Assembly: GCF_000003605.2 (NCBI RefSeq)
Contig: NW_003120425.1
Span: forward strand, 294,455-315,395
Length of the DNA stretch: 20,941 bases
Source of the DNA: Saccoglossus kowalevskii
Lineage: Eukaryota; Hemichordata; Enteropneusta; Harrimaniidae
Direction of reading: 5' to 3'
Below the pieces are notes generated by a model, which had not been told where the DNA came from, did not search any database, and was given only the letters and a program-made list of their open reading frames with translations. Shown here piece after piece: positions 11,058 to 19,486 of this stretch. The stretch's first letter is position 1, and each line of letters begins with the position of its first letter. The translations under genes were made by a program, and so were the position numbers.

Positions 11058-14000
11058 GTATGTTCTGCATGTCTGTTGTTTTTACTTAGTAATTGATGTG
11101 GTCTTATAGTAAGGCAGTCCAAGCCAAATTCAGATGCTTCACTACTGAGCATGTTATTGCATATATTGCATTATGGGAGAGAATTGTATATAATGGAAAA
11201 CTAATTTTACCTTGTAAACTGACTAAAGTATTTGTCAATTTTATGAAATGTTTTAACAATATTAGAATACATGTCAATAAGAATATACAAGTTTTTGATC
11301 TCATATCACCAAGCAAAATTCTGCGATTTGAAGAAATAATTTCACCATGGAAACCTTAGTAAAATGCCAATTTTAACAATTTTCCATGATATTTTTGACT
11401 CTTGTATCTCAAACTTGAAATATAAGTCAGTTTGGCCTGAACCTTTATAATGTATGCGTTTTATCACCAAACTGCTTCATTAACGAATGCATCATCCTTA
11501 AGCCAAAATTGTTTTACAATGATTAACACTTTGTATTGAAATGATTTTTAACTTGAAAATTTTTTGATGGGCCAAAAAACATGCAAACCTGAAGTCCAAT
11601 AATAATAATCATATGTCATAATTTTAATTTATTTTATTTTATTCCACCTATCTTATTCCACCAAAGTAGTCCTTAGCATCTTTAGTAATACATATGCAGT
11701 AAGATCACATTAAGTTATGTATATGAATGATTATAATAGACATTTACTAATAAGAACAGTTAACATAGTAACAATATGCACTGCAAAAATATACCAATGG
11801 TTTGTACACATTTGTGGTTTTGTTATTGTTGTATTTCATTCATTTTCAGGCAGAGATCAACCACTCTAGAAGACAATCATCTGAATACAAGATGCGAGCA
11901 GAGGAATTAGAGCAGAGTCTACTAGGAGCAAGGCAAATGGTGAGTGATATCAGTATTCAATACATCTGTACATTTTTTATTAGAAGCATATGCACTTTCA
12001 TAGGTTATAAAGATTTGTCTTTTGTCATAATAAGTATTATTATACATCTGTCACCATAATGCCATAAGTTACAGTGTGCCGTAATTTTGCGGTATTTTAT
12101 GAGGTATTTTCATCCTATCATATTAGGAAATGCGAATTCCAAATATGGAATGATTACATATGTAAGCATCCTCAAAGAATAAAAACAAACATAGTTTGAC
12201 CGGATTCCACACAAAGAAGTTTGCTGATTCTGTTCTTAACAGTTTGGATTTCAGCATTCCCATGATGTACCCTTGGAAGGAAAAGATCTATGTATAATAA
12301 TAAGGTTATTTCGAGGATACCTCAAAGTATGCACTTAGACAGTACACCGTCGCATTGACCTCCACTGCGCGGCGGTCGATACTCTCGCTGTACTGTCTTC
12401 GTGCATACTTTAAGGTATCCTCGTAATAACTTCATATTATTATACATCTGTCATTGCAACGCCATAAGTTACAGCGCGCCAACATTTTGCGGTATTGCAC
12501 TGTGTATTTTCATGCTACCATATTAGGAAATGCTAATTCTAAATATGGAACGATTGTGCATGTAACAGAGAAACCGTGCAAATTGGACGCCATGCTTCTA
12601 TTGGAGATGTGCTTCTAATAGAGAAAATATTCTTTGCGCAAGTCTGTTCCCATTTGGTCTGTGTCTTCCGGGAGAAATTAGTTTTTTTTAGAGGATGAAG
12701 CACAACCCCTTAGTGAAACAGACAGTGGCCCTCATGGCTGTTTTATACATGTTGTTCTCATTGTTATGTTTATTTTCTGTCATTGTTTATCTTGTCATAG
12801 ATTCTGAAGCTAGAAGAGCAAGTTGAGAATACCAATTATTTCAAAAGGTAATCAAATAATATCAATTATGACTTGTTAATAGGATATTTGCATATTACCA
12901 TGGTTACATCACAAACCAGGATGCAGATATCCAAATGCAGAAAGAACCTGCGACAATTTTGTCAATCTCAATTTGACAGAAAATATCTTCATTATACATT
13001 TATAATTTTCAATATTCACTTATTTTTTAATCTTTTACTATGCGAGACAAGCATGAAGGTGTCTGTTTCTCGTACTTGCGATAGTGTTATTGTTATTCTC
13101 ACCACTTACTTGACAAGAATTTAATCAGCAAGAATACATTTTTTTTTTTACTTGTGAGAATAAGAATTAGTATTCTTGCCAATGAAATGGCTTGAATAAC
13201 ACCAATTCTCACCAAAGTGCGGAAAATGTATACTTTGTCACTCTAATCAATGTCATCCGTGTATATAATAATTATGACTACATTGTCTTTGACTTTTTAC
13301 GAGTCAGTGTGTGTTAAATGGTGTCACTATCTGTTTGATGAATTATATTAAAAAATGTAGTGAAAATGTGGAACATTTAAAAAAACTTTTGAAATTCTTG
13401 ATATTTTGTGAAACGTTAAATTAAAATCAAATAAATTCCAAAAAGAAGGTAATGTAGGAAAGTATCTGAGGATATCCATGTAAACAATGATTTTGTGATT
13501 ACCCTATTGCCCTACCATGGTGGCCATTTTGAATTGAAAATTGGTTGCAATAATTAAAACTGAGGTTCATAATTTCACAACTAGTTTGATTTACACACAG
13601 TTTTTTTCCTCAGACATTCCAATGGCCAGTCATAGAGAAAAAACATGACAATTTCAGAAAATGTTCATAGCATCCATTTTTGATTTCCATTAGTTGTATA
13701 TGTTGACATATTCCCTGCACATCAAAACTCTCAACAAATTGTACTTTGAGCTAATTTCTGAGACTCCCTTACATTTGCAACATATACAGATTTAAATTTG
13801 ATTGTTCAGGATTATCTCAAAGTAGATTTTATTCTGTTTTCTTTACTTTAGCTGTTTTCACCAGCTCTTTGAAAAAACGTCCCACAACAGCTCATGCAGG
13901 GCCCATAAAAATACATGGTACAGTGGTGCCTGTCTAAGCAACATGAAACATTCTGTGACATAGCTTCATCTGTGAGAAAAAGACATAGAGTCTGTCATTA

Positions 14001-17000
14001 AAAATTATAACCTAGATATAATGATGTTGATAATTTTTCTGCTTGTTCTCCAGTGGTGTGGACTACATGTTGGAAGCAAAGCTAGCTAATGCAAGATCTG
14101 CTGAATCGCAGAAGAAATTAGAGGGTGAGTTACCCATCATCCCCATTCACATTTCGGTACAACCCAGTTCTGTTAGAGGATGAGTTATAAGCCCATCATC
14201 CCCATGTACATTTTGGTGTAATCCTACTGTGTTAGTGACCCATCACCACTACATTTTGGTATAACCCATTTCTGTTAGAAGGTGAGTTATGAATATACAT
14301 TTCACAATCATGTGATGTAGAAATTATTCGTAGAAATAAAACGAGTTTTCAAATCCCAATTAAGTAATTCTTGTTATTGTCGATAATGTAATCATGAATC
14401 TCTACAATTATTTGGGACATTCATCTTGTTGCATATTAACTGTTAGTGCATTACTGTCGCTGCCATATTGTTCCGAACATCAAAACAGCAACATTGCCAG
14501 CTTAGTTGCTGACTGGTTTGCTAAGCACACTTGCAGATCTTTATGTGATTAGAACAAGTTTGGTCAAACCAGCCTCAACAGGAGATGTCAAACTAATAGA
14601 ACTCAGACATATAAATAGGAGATCATGATGCAATTGCTTTTCAATTATAAATGGCAAAGGTATATATTTACACAGTGTGAAATGTCTGGACATAGGCAAT
14701 GGTGTGTCATTTTAGCTGAATGACGCATCTTCGTAAAAGTGGTTTGAAATAACCGGTTCTAAGCATGTAACAATCTCGAGACACGCATAACAAACCAGTC
14801 AGCAACTTAGCTGGCAATGATGATGTTTTGGTATTGGAAACAATATGGCGGTGACAGTAACGTTGTTTTGTTTCAGATATTACGCCATTACAGCTTTACG
14901 TGACTAGTGTTCAATGCATGACTTCTTGGTAATGCATTTCTTTGTTTTGTTATTTCAGTTTTACAAACAGAATTACTGAACTCACAAGGGGAGGTCAATC
15001 AACTTTTAGACAAACTTGCCAATGTGAATCGTGAAAAGTAAGAATTTAGAAGTTTTTGGAATCAGTGGTTATAGGATGCACTTGTTTACGTTTTTCATGT
15101 GTACGTGTGTGTAACTTTCATCGCTATCAATATTCATGATATGCTAATTTGAGGGCAATAAGGCAAATAATGTGTTGCCATAGTTACTGTGACATCTTCA
15201 CTGCAAAATTTTACTTTCCTATCATGCAAATTTACGAAAAAAAAGTCTCTCTTGAAAAAAAAAAAACAGTTTAAATTTCAGATTAAGATAAAGTAGATTA
15301 TATGTTTGTGTCATGAAATTTGAATTGTGAATCGACTTACTCAGAATTGCGATAAGCAGAAAAATTTTCAACCTTGGGAAAGTTGTATGTTTTTGAAATG
15401 TATGTACCTTGTAGTATGTAGTACCGTTAATGGTTGCCCAGGCAACAGAACCAATGAATCATTGTGATGGCGTGCATATATTACTGCTATAATCGCACTA
15501 TATTTCCATTCAGTAACAATAAAATGTAGAACCCTGTCTATATGACTTCAGTCATTTTCAGACATATGCAGCTGATATGCAGCTGATATGCAGCTGTACA
15601 GTACATTTTTATAAATCTCCTTTCTTTTATTGTTTGCATATTTGAATAAATTAGAGCAGAGATGGTATCCAGCAAAATTCACAATGAGTTACTGCAAATA
15701 GCGGATCAGAGAGCCAGAGAGGCAGAGATGAAATCACAGATGCTGCAACATGAGGTAAAATTAAATATGAAAACTTAGTTGAGATTAGCTTCTAAGCAAT
15801 TCACAGTAAATGGCATTTCACTGAGGAACTTCAAGATTTTCAGAGTGGATTAGTGGAATGCAACTTCAGAAATTTACTTTATGGGTTGGAATCCATAGTA
15901 TGTGTAATATAGATATGGAACATAAAATACAATAGGATAGGCTAGAACATGTATATTTGAATATAGGATATCGTGTTTGTTGGAGACCATACAATCCATG
16001 TGTTATGATACATTGAGGACTTTTGTAGATATATTACACATATCTTATGGAGACTTGGAAAAAATGGGTATACATGGGACTTTTACTAGGATATGCTAAG
16101 AACCTTTTGAGATATGGGTACAAATGGGCTAGGATACAAGGGTCCTTGTAATATTTGGAATACACATATGGGTTTTGATGCACTGGGACCTCGGGAGTCA
16201 TGGGCATACATGGATTAGGTTGCACTGGGGATATTAGGAGATTGAGCACACATGGGTTTTGATAAACTGGAACAATGGGAGTCATAGGTGCACATGGAAT
16301 AGGTTACAATGGGTACCCTAGAAGACTGGGTACACATGGGTTGTGCTACACTCAGACCTTGGGAGACATCGGTTATGATCGATATATCAGACCTTGGGAT
16401 ACATGGGTACACATGGGTTAGGATAGACTGCTAACTTTGTAATACATAGTTACAGGTGGGTTGTTGACATACTGAGAACTTTGGCTCTTTTGTACAGTAT
16501 ATTTGACCATGGTTTCTTGAATTTCTGATATATCCCACTATGTAACATTGAGACTGACATGCTTTTGTTTCTTTCTTATTAATAGTTAACTCAACTCCAG
16601 CAAAAACTGCAGGCATTACCACAAAAGTCAGTCACATTTTCTGACACTTTTAAATTTGTGGACCCTATGTCAAAGCCTGAGACTCCTGTAACAATAAGGA
16701 CTAAACCAAAGGAATCCACTTTTGAATACAAATTTTATGACACAGGAAGCATGTTGAAATCTCTGCAAATTACCAAGAATAGAGACAAAGTCAGAGATGC
16801 TGGGGATGTGTTACCTGAGCTGACATCTCTTGATGTGGATTGTGTTGGTAAAACATCAAATGAGGAGCAGTTCATAGAGGACCCGCTGATGAGTGAGTAC
16901 TTTGACATTCAACACTTAAAGCGAGGAAGTCGTCACCTACGCATGGATATAGTGTGTCATTGTTTACAAACAATCATCTTCCCATGAGCCTTTGCATTTT

Positions 17001-18051
17001 AGCGTGTGTTGTTATCATCACTTGGGACTCAATTCCAGTTTTTGTTTTATTACTCCATTGTACATTTTTATTATTTATTTCTACAGAGACGGATGCCAGT
17101 GACAATGACAGTGATTGGTCATCCAGTGATGATGAGAAAATAACTGTTGCTAAGAAACCATCATCATTCACTATTAAACCACCAGCATTCATTGCCAAAC
17201 CAGTCAGCACAAGTGCAAAAAATTCAACAAAGACTCCACCAGTTTTGCCTAAACTGAAAAAACCACCACTGGCACCAAAACCAAAACCCACTGTGGGGCC
17301 CAAGCCTTTCATGACCTTGGCAGGTGCAGGCTATCACCTAAAGTCTGAATTTGAAAAAGGAGTATCATTTGAACAGGTTAGTTTGTTTGTTACTTATTGC
17401 CATATCGACAGTCAAATTGATGTTTTGCATCTACTGATTATGAACATGTTACATGATTTTATGATTTAAACTGAATATAACTTGTAAGATTACGTCTTAT
17501 TGGTTCCCCAGTCATAACTTAGTAACTGTTTAACCAATCAGGTTCAATGTACCAAACTCATTATTTTTGTAGTTTAAATTAAACTTGATTTCCTGTAAAG
17601 AATATTGTAATGGTAAATATTTCTCAGTTTTGCTAATAATTTAAGTAGACATTGTGTAAGCTCAGTCACTTTTTGAATGACATTTATGACTTTAAATTTA
17701 ATGAAAGTCACTGTGACTGCCGTTAGGATCCCAGTGAAATTTTAGACCTACAAAATATTGTGGTTGCTACTGTCATGAAAATTTGCTGTATACTTGCAGT
17801 TTACCATAGTATCACCATGGAAATAATCCTTAAAACAAAGATGAATTAATAATTTTTGCTTTTTCCACAATCATTGAAAAAAACTTATTGGTAAGAAACA
17901 TTATTGTAATTGTTATGTAAATTTTTTTTCTACCTTAATTTTGCTTCATCTGTAGGAAGCCAAAAATCCCACATTGTCATCACATCGACGCCCTCGTGGC
18001 CCCCGTGGTAGAAGTATACCGTCTAAGTACCAAAAGAAATGTACGAGTTGA
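9501..18051 (+). CDS. Nine-exon gene for an 878-residue acidic, coiled-coil, proline-rich scaffold-like protein (family not recognised)
   Basis: Exons are 9501-11057, 11850-11939, 12801-12847, 14054-14124, 14959-15037, 15655-15754, 16586-16892, 17087-17376 and 17956-18051. All introns are GT-AG; their phases 0,0,2,1,2,0,1,0 join without a stop and total 2637 bases. In protein order: three helical repeats (7-37, 104-134, 245-275) in an acidic region, LC8-like motifs SGIQTD (418-423) and QTQSD (445-449), a CCTCH cluster (455-459), a predicted coiled coil (about 466-660), KSVTF (662-666, RVxF-like), acidic SDNDSDWSSSDDE (755-767), Pro/Lys-rich 775-825 with PPVLPK and PPLAPKPKP, and a basic tail RRPRGPRGR (858-866). 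No signal peptide or membrane segment was seen. A dimeric adaptor linking dynein light chain, PP1 and SH3 proteins is inferred, not shown. The start has A at -3 and G at +4, and an in-frame stop lies just upstream. Confidence 0.85.
11058..11849 (+). other. Intron 1
   Basis: A plain AT-rich intron of 792 bases, phase 0. The open frames seen on both strands around 11093-11359 have no protein-like feature. No repeat was recognised. Confidence 0.8.
11850..11939 (+). CDS. Coding exon 2 (residues 520-549)
   Basis: The acceptor is ttcattttcag and the donor ATG|GTGAGT; the exon is exactly 30 codons, phase 0 at both ends. It encodes AEINHSRRQSSEYKMRAEEL and then EQSLLGARQM, a continuation of the coiled coil with Leu/Ile/Met at heptad-like spacing. 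Because it is symmetrical it could be skipped without a frameshift. Confidence 0.88.
12035..12165. repeat. Direct repeat copy 1 in intron 2
   Basis: This 131-base stretch matches 12435-12565 at an offset of exactly 400 bases with no net indel. Shared blocks include tattattatacatctgtca, gccataagttacag, ttttgcggtatt, gtattttcat, atattaggaaatgc and aaatatggaa. About one base in six differs, so the duplication is old. Confidence 0.85.
12290..12447. repeat. Long hairpin (inverted repeat, arms about 57-59 bases) in intron 2
   Basis: The left arm is 12290-12346 and the right arm 12389-12447, with a 42-base GC-richer loop. Paired blocks include ATGTATAATAATA, CGAGGATACC and AAAGTATGCAC, then GACAGTACA against TGTACTGTC at the loop. 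Only a few mismatches and a small bulge interrupt the stem. It looks like a fold-back miniature transposon; transcribed, it would form an extended RNA hairpin. Confidence 0.88.
12435..12565. repeat. Direct repeat copy 2 in intron 2
   Basis: This is the partner of 12035-12165. Its first 13 bases (12435-12447) also form the outer end of the right arm of the hairpin at 12290-12447. The two repeats therefore flank and partly overlap the hairpin, as in a solo-terminal-repeat or tandem-duplicated mobile element. Confidence 0.85.
12801..12847 (+). CDS. Coding exon 3 (residues 550-564 and part of 565)
   Basis: This 47-base exon encodes ILKLEEQVENTNYFK. The acceptor is cttgtcatag and the donor AAAAG|GTAATC. 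It enters in phase 0 and leaves in phase 2, which matches the one-base completion supplied by exon 4. It is short, but its coiled-coil content and phase fit both neighbours. Confidence 0.82.
12848..14053 (+). other. Intron 3
   Basis: This is the longest intron (1206 bases), phase 2. It contains a small cluster of related inverted words at 13089-13182 (TTATTCTCAC with GTGAGAATAA, and GCAAGAATAC with GTATTCTTGC) around a T run. Otherwise nothing was recognised. Confidence 0.75.
14054..14124 (+). CDS. Coding exon 4 (residues 565-588 and part of 589)
   Basis: The acceptor is cttgttctccag and the donor GAGG|GTGAGT. It encodes SGVDYMLEAKLANARSAESQ then KKLE and leaves in phase 1. Its donor is the first unit of a tandem repeat that runs into intron 4, so a near-identical donor occurs again at 14281. 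Confidence 0.87.
14124..14300 (+). repeat. Degenerate tandem repeat spanning the exon 4 donor
   Basis: Three full units and a partial fourth start at about 14124, 14178, 14236 and 14279, with lengths of about 43-58 bases. Shared blocks are GGTGAGTTA, CCCATCATCCCCAT, ACATTTTGGT and TTCTGTTAGA. The first block is the real splice donor of exon 4; the last unit repeats GGTGAGTTA at 14281 in an even better AAG|GTGAGT setting. Unit 2 has GGATGAGTTA and unit 3 lacks it. Confidence 0.8.
14451..14860. mobile_element. Fold-back miniature element (MITE-like) with 70-base inverted ends, in intron 4
   Basis: 14451-14520 and 14791-14860 are inverted copies; blocks include TTACTGTC, GCCATATTGTT, CCAAAAC/ATCAAAAC, CATTGCCAGCT and TTGCTGACTGGTTTG. 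A weaker extension of the arms reaches about 14573 and 14737 (TTAGAAC..., TCAAACCA). No protein is encoded in the 164-base centre. Flanks do not show a clear target duplication. It is probably a non-autonomous DNA transposon. Confidence 0.82.
14959..15037 (+). CDS. Coding exon 5 (residues 589-614 and part of 615)
   Basis: The acceptor is tttgttatttcag and the donor GAAAA|GTAAGA. The exon encodes VLQTELLNSQGEVNQLLDKL then ANVNRE, regular coiled coil, entering in phase 1 and leaving in phase 2. Confidence 0.88.
15038..15654 (+). other. Intron 5
   Basis: AT-rich intron of 617 bases, phase 2, with A runs at about 15237-15270 and the E-box repeat near its end. No gene or mobile element was recognised. 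Confidence 0.75.
15566..15596 (+). repeat. Three-copy 11-base repeat ATGCAGCTGAT
   Basis: There are two complete units and a 9-base third, each containing the E-box CAGCTG. They lie about 60 bases upstream of exon 6. Bases around it show no further copies. Confidence 0.9.
15655..15754 (+). CDS. Coding exon 6 (residues 615-648)
   Basis: The acceptor is AATAAATTAG and the donor GAG|GTAAAA. The exon encodes KAEMVSSKIHNELLQIADQR then AREAEMKSQMLQHE. The alternative AG two bases downstream would give an early stop, so the first AG is chosen. The polypyrimidine tract is weak and lies further upstream (ctcctttcttttattg). Confidence 0.85.
16060..16430. repeat. Minisatellite with 42-base period in intron 6
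   Basis: The word ATGG recurs at 16168, 16210, 16252, 16294 and 16336, each exactly 42 bases after the last. Units share CACATGGGTT, an A/T-rich step, CACTGGGACC-like words and GGGAGTCAT-like words. Outer units (16064-16124 and 16378-16413) have slipped. Because 42 is a multiple of three, the minus strand shows a false repetitive peptide (VPVxQNPC). The array stops about 150 bases before exon 7. Confidence 0.85.
16586..16892 (+). CDS. Coding exon 7 (residues 649-750 and part of 751)
   Basis: The acceptor is tttctttcttattaatag and the donor ATGA|GTGAGT. The exon finishes the coiled coil (LTQLQQKLQALPQ) and opens a non-helical region with KSVTF (662-666) and SDTFKFVDPMSKPETP. Reading past the donor gives 31 more codons to a stop. 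The phase 1 donor at 16893 is chosen because it is the only one seen that joins exon 8 in frame. Confidence 0.85.
17087..17376 (+). CDS. Coding exon 8 (residues 751-847)
   Basis: The acceptor is ttatttatttctacag and the donor GAACAG|GTTAGT, entering in phase 1 and leaving in phase 0. The exon starts with an acidic Ser/Asp patch fitting CK2 sites and continues with a Pro/Lys-rich segment (775-825) containing PPVLPKLK and PPLAPKPKPTVGPKP, then LAGAGYHLKSEFEKGVSFEQ. Its low-complexity composition means homology searches should be masked with care. Confidence 0.88.
17377..17955 (+). other. Intron 8
   Basis: AT-rich intron of 579 bases, phase 0, ending in a long T-rich tract before the acceptor. 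No repeat or gene was recognised. Intron 7 (16893-17086, 194 bases) is likewise featureless. Confidence 0.75.
17956..18051 (+). CDS. Coding exon 9 and stop (residues 848-878)
   Basis: The acceptor is ttttgcttcatctgtag. The exon encodes EAKNPTLSSHRRPRGPRGRS then IPSKYQKKCTS and the stop TGA at 18049-18051. The tail is strongly basic and holds PRGR, the core of AT-hook and RG-type nucleic-acid-binding tails, although a full AT-hook is not present. Confidence 0.85.
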   Translation, partial: EAKNPTLSSHRRPRGPRGRSIPSKYQKKCTS

Positions 18052-18170
18052 AACTAAGTATTGGGATAATGTAGGAATCTGATGATATGACTAAATAATA
18101 TGCTTTGATGCACAATTTCATTTTTTTATTGTATGCTTTTTATAATATAATTTGTTTATTTGTTCAATGT

Positions 18171-18387
18171 AAAGTCATCATTCTTTGTTTTTCGATCCAA
18201 GTGAGGTCATCATTCTTTTTGTCTCAATACAAAGTGATGTCATTCTTTGTGTTTCAGTACAAAGTGATGTCATCATTCTTTGTGTTTCAGCTCAAGTGAT
18301 GTCATTATTCTTTGCGTTTCAGTACAAAGTGATGTCATCATTCTTTGTGTTTCAGCTCAAGTGATGTCATTATTCTTTGTGTTTCAG
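18171..18387 (+). repeat. Minisatellite in the 3' UTR, 30-33-base units carrying TGATGTCA
   Basis: Seven units start at about 18171, 18199, 18231, 18261, 18294, 18326 and 18359. The core is AAGTGATGTCATCATTCTTT followed by GTGTTTCAG. Units 4-5 and 6-7 form a two-unit higher-order repeat of 65 bases. TGATGTCA occurs exactly at 18235, 18265, 18297, 18330 and 18362; this is the CRE/ATF octamer TGACGTCA with one CpG to TpG change. The array begins 120 bases after the stop codon. It contains repeated TTTCAG acceptor-like words. Confidence 0.9.
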
Positions 18388-19156
18388 AAGTGACATGCGC
18401 TATGGATGTCACTGATGTGTTTTCCCACGTGTTAGATTATTTTTTATAAGGGTCAACAAAAGAACCGGCTTGGAAGCTTTTTCCTGTTTTAATCATAAAG
18501 AACCTACATACACTTAACAGAAAGAAGACAATAAGAAGTTATATATTATCAAGAAAGTTAGAATTGTTAGAAACCTTATTTCTGTAAAAGCTTTGATATT
18601 TCAAGTACTCGTATGTTCATACTTACATGTAGATTCCAAACTGTTTTAATTTAAAGAGCGCCACCAAGTGGTGGTCAAGTGTACTTTTCAGTCAATGTGA
18701 TATCTCCTATCAAATACATTTCATTAATAAATATACATAAATTTGATGTTAAATCTAAAAAAATATACAGGTTTTTATGTCACCATGCACTTTTTTCTGA
18801 AAATCATTAATTTAATGACAATTTTAAATTGAGAAACAATATCTATGCACTGATTTGAAAAAAATTACCGGAATTGCTTATTTACCAATCAATTAGACAG
18901 AGGTGTCTGTGGCTATATGAATGATATTAGGTACAGTACTAATCATTTTTTTCATAATTTTTACAAACCTGCATCCTTCTAAACCCTCGGTTACATGTAA
19001 AATTTTAAGAAGTTTTCAAAATTGGTTTGGAAATAAATCAATCAACCTGGACATTCCACACATTGAATATATATAAAAATACAGTGATTGACAGAGGAAT
19101 AATATTCAAGATAGTGGTATTGACAGAACATTAAGATGGAAGTATACATCAAAATA
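18388..19156. other. AT-rich 3' flank or 3' UTR, no gene seen
   Basis: No coding pattern was found. AATAAA hexamers at 18726 and 19032 are possible poly(A) signals for the upstream gene but lack a convincing GU-rich element. CGCCACCAAGTGGTGG at about 18658-18675 is a small palindromic word. Confidence 0.5.
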
Positions 19157-19486
19157 AGTTATCCTCGAGGGCGGAGCTACGTCACAAGACATTCCACGTT
19201 GCTAAGACGCACACCACTGTACATGCATTTCTATGGGCTCTGTGCGCGCTGCTGTGGAACACCGGTCGAGCCGGTGAAAATTCGAGAAAACAACACAAAC
19301 TCAACTTTGAAGTAATCCTGAACAACCAAATTTACATATGTTACACACGTAGGGCTAATCATGTTACACTGTTCAGGGGAGTCTCAACAACCATCCCAAA
19401 GTACCGTTCTGCGAGTTTTTGGTCTTTGTTTTCACCGTGAGGGTTGCCAAGCTGTGAACATGCCCGGATGTCCGCCCCCGAGGATA
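19157..19486. mobile_element. Short inverted-repeat element (MITE-like), CpG-richer than its surroundings
   Basis: The left end TTATCCTCGAGGGCGGA (19158-19174) and the right end TCCGCCCCCGAGGATAA (19470-19486) are inverted copies with one mismatch. The interior contains CTACGTCAC and the palindrome ACCGGTCGAGCCGGT, and encodes nothing convincing. No target duplication was defined. It may instead be a CpG-rich regulatory patch, but the matching ends favour a mobile element. Confidence 0.6.

Noticed and set aside
12347-12388. GC-rich loop of the intron 2 hairpin as a microRNA or tRNA gene
   Set aside because: The stem is too long and the layout wrong for a typical microRNA precursor, and no cloverleaf or box A/B pattern was found.
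13089-13182. Crossed inverted words around a T run as an RNA pseudoknot
   Set aside because: The pairs are 10 bases each, share the AGAATA word, and lie in an AT-rich intron where such matches arise easily.
16034-16412. Two minus-strand open frames with repeated Pro-Asn-Pro-Cys-like peptide
   Set aside because: They are produced by the 42-base minisatellite, whose period is a multiple of three; they lack conserved starts and overlap each other in different frames.
16893-16987. Extension of exon 7 by 31 codons to a stop (short isoform)
   Set aside because: The GTGAGT donor at 16893 joins exon 8 in frame and restores the long protein. A retained-intron isoform cannot be excluded but has no support here.
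18105-18299. Plus-strand open frame with repeated SSFFVFQ peptide
   Set aside because: It is the translation of the 3' UTR minisatellite and its flank, breaks off within the array, and follows the stop of the real gene.
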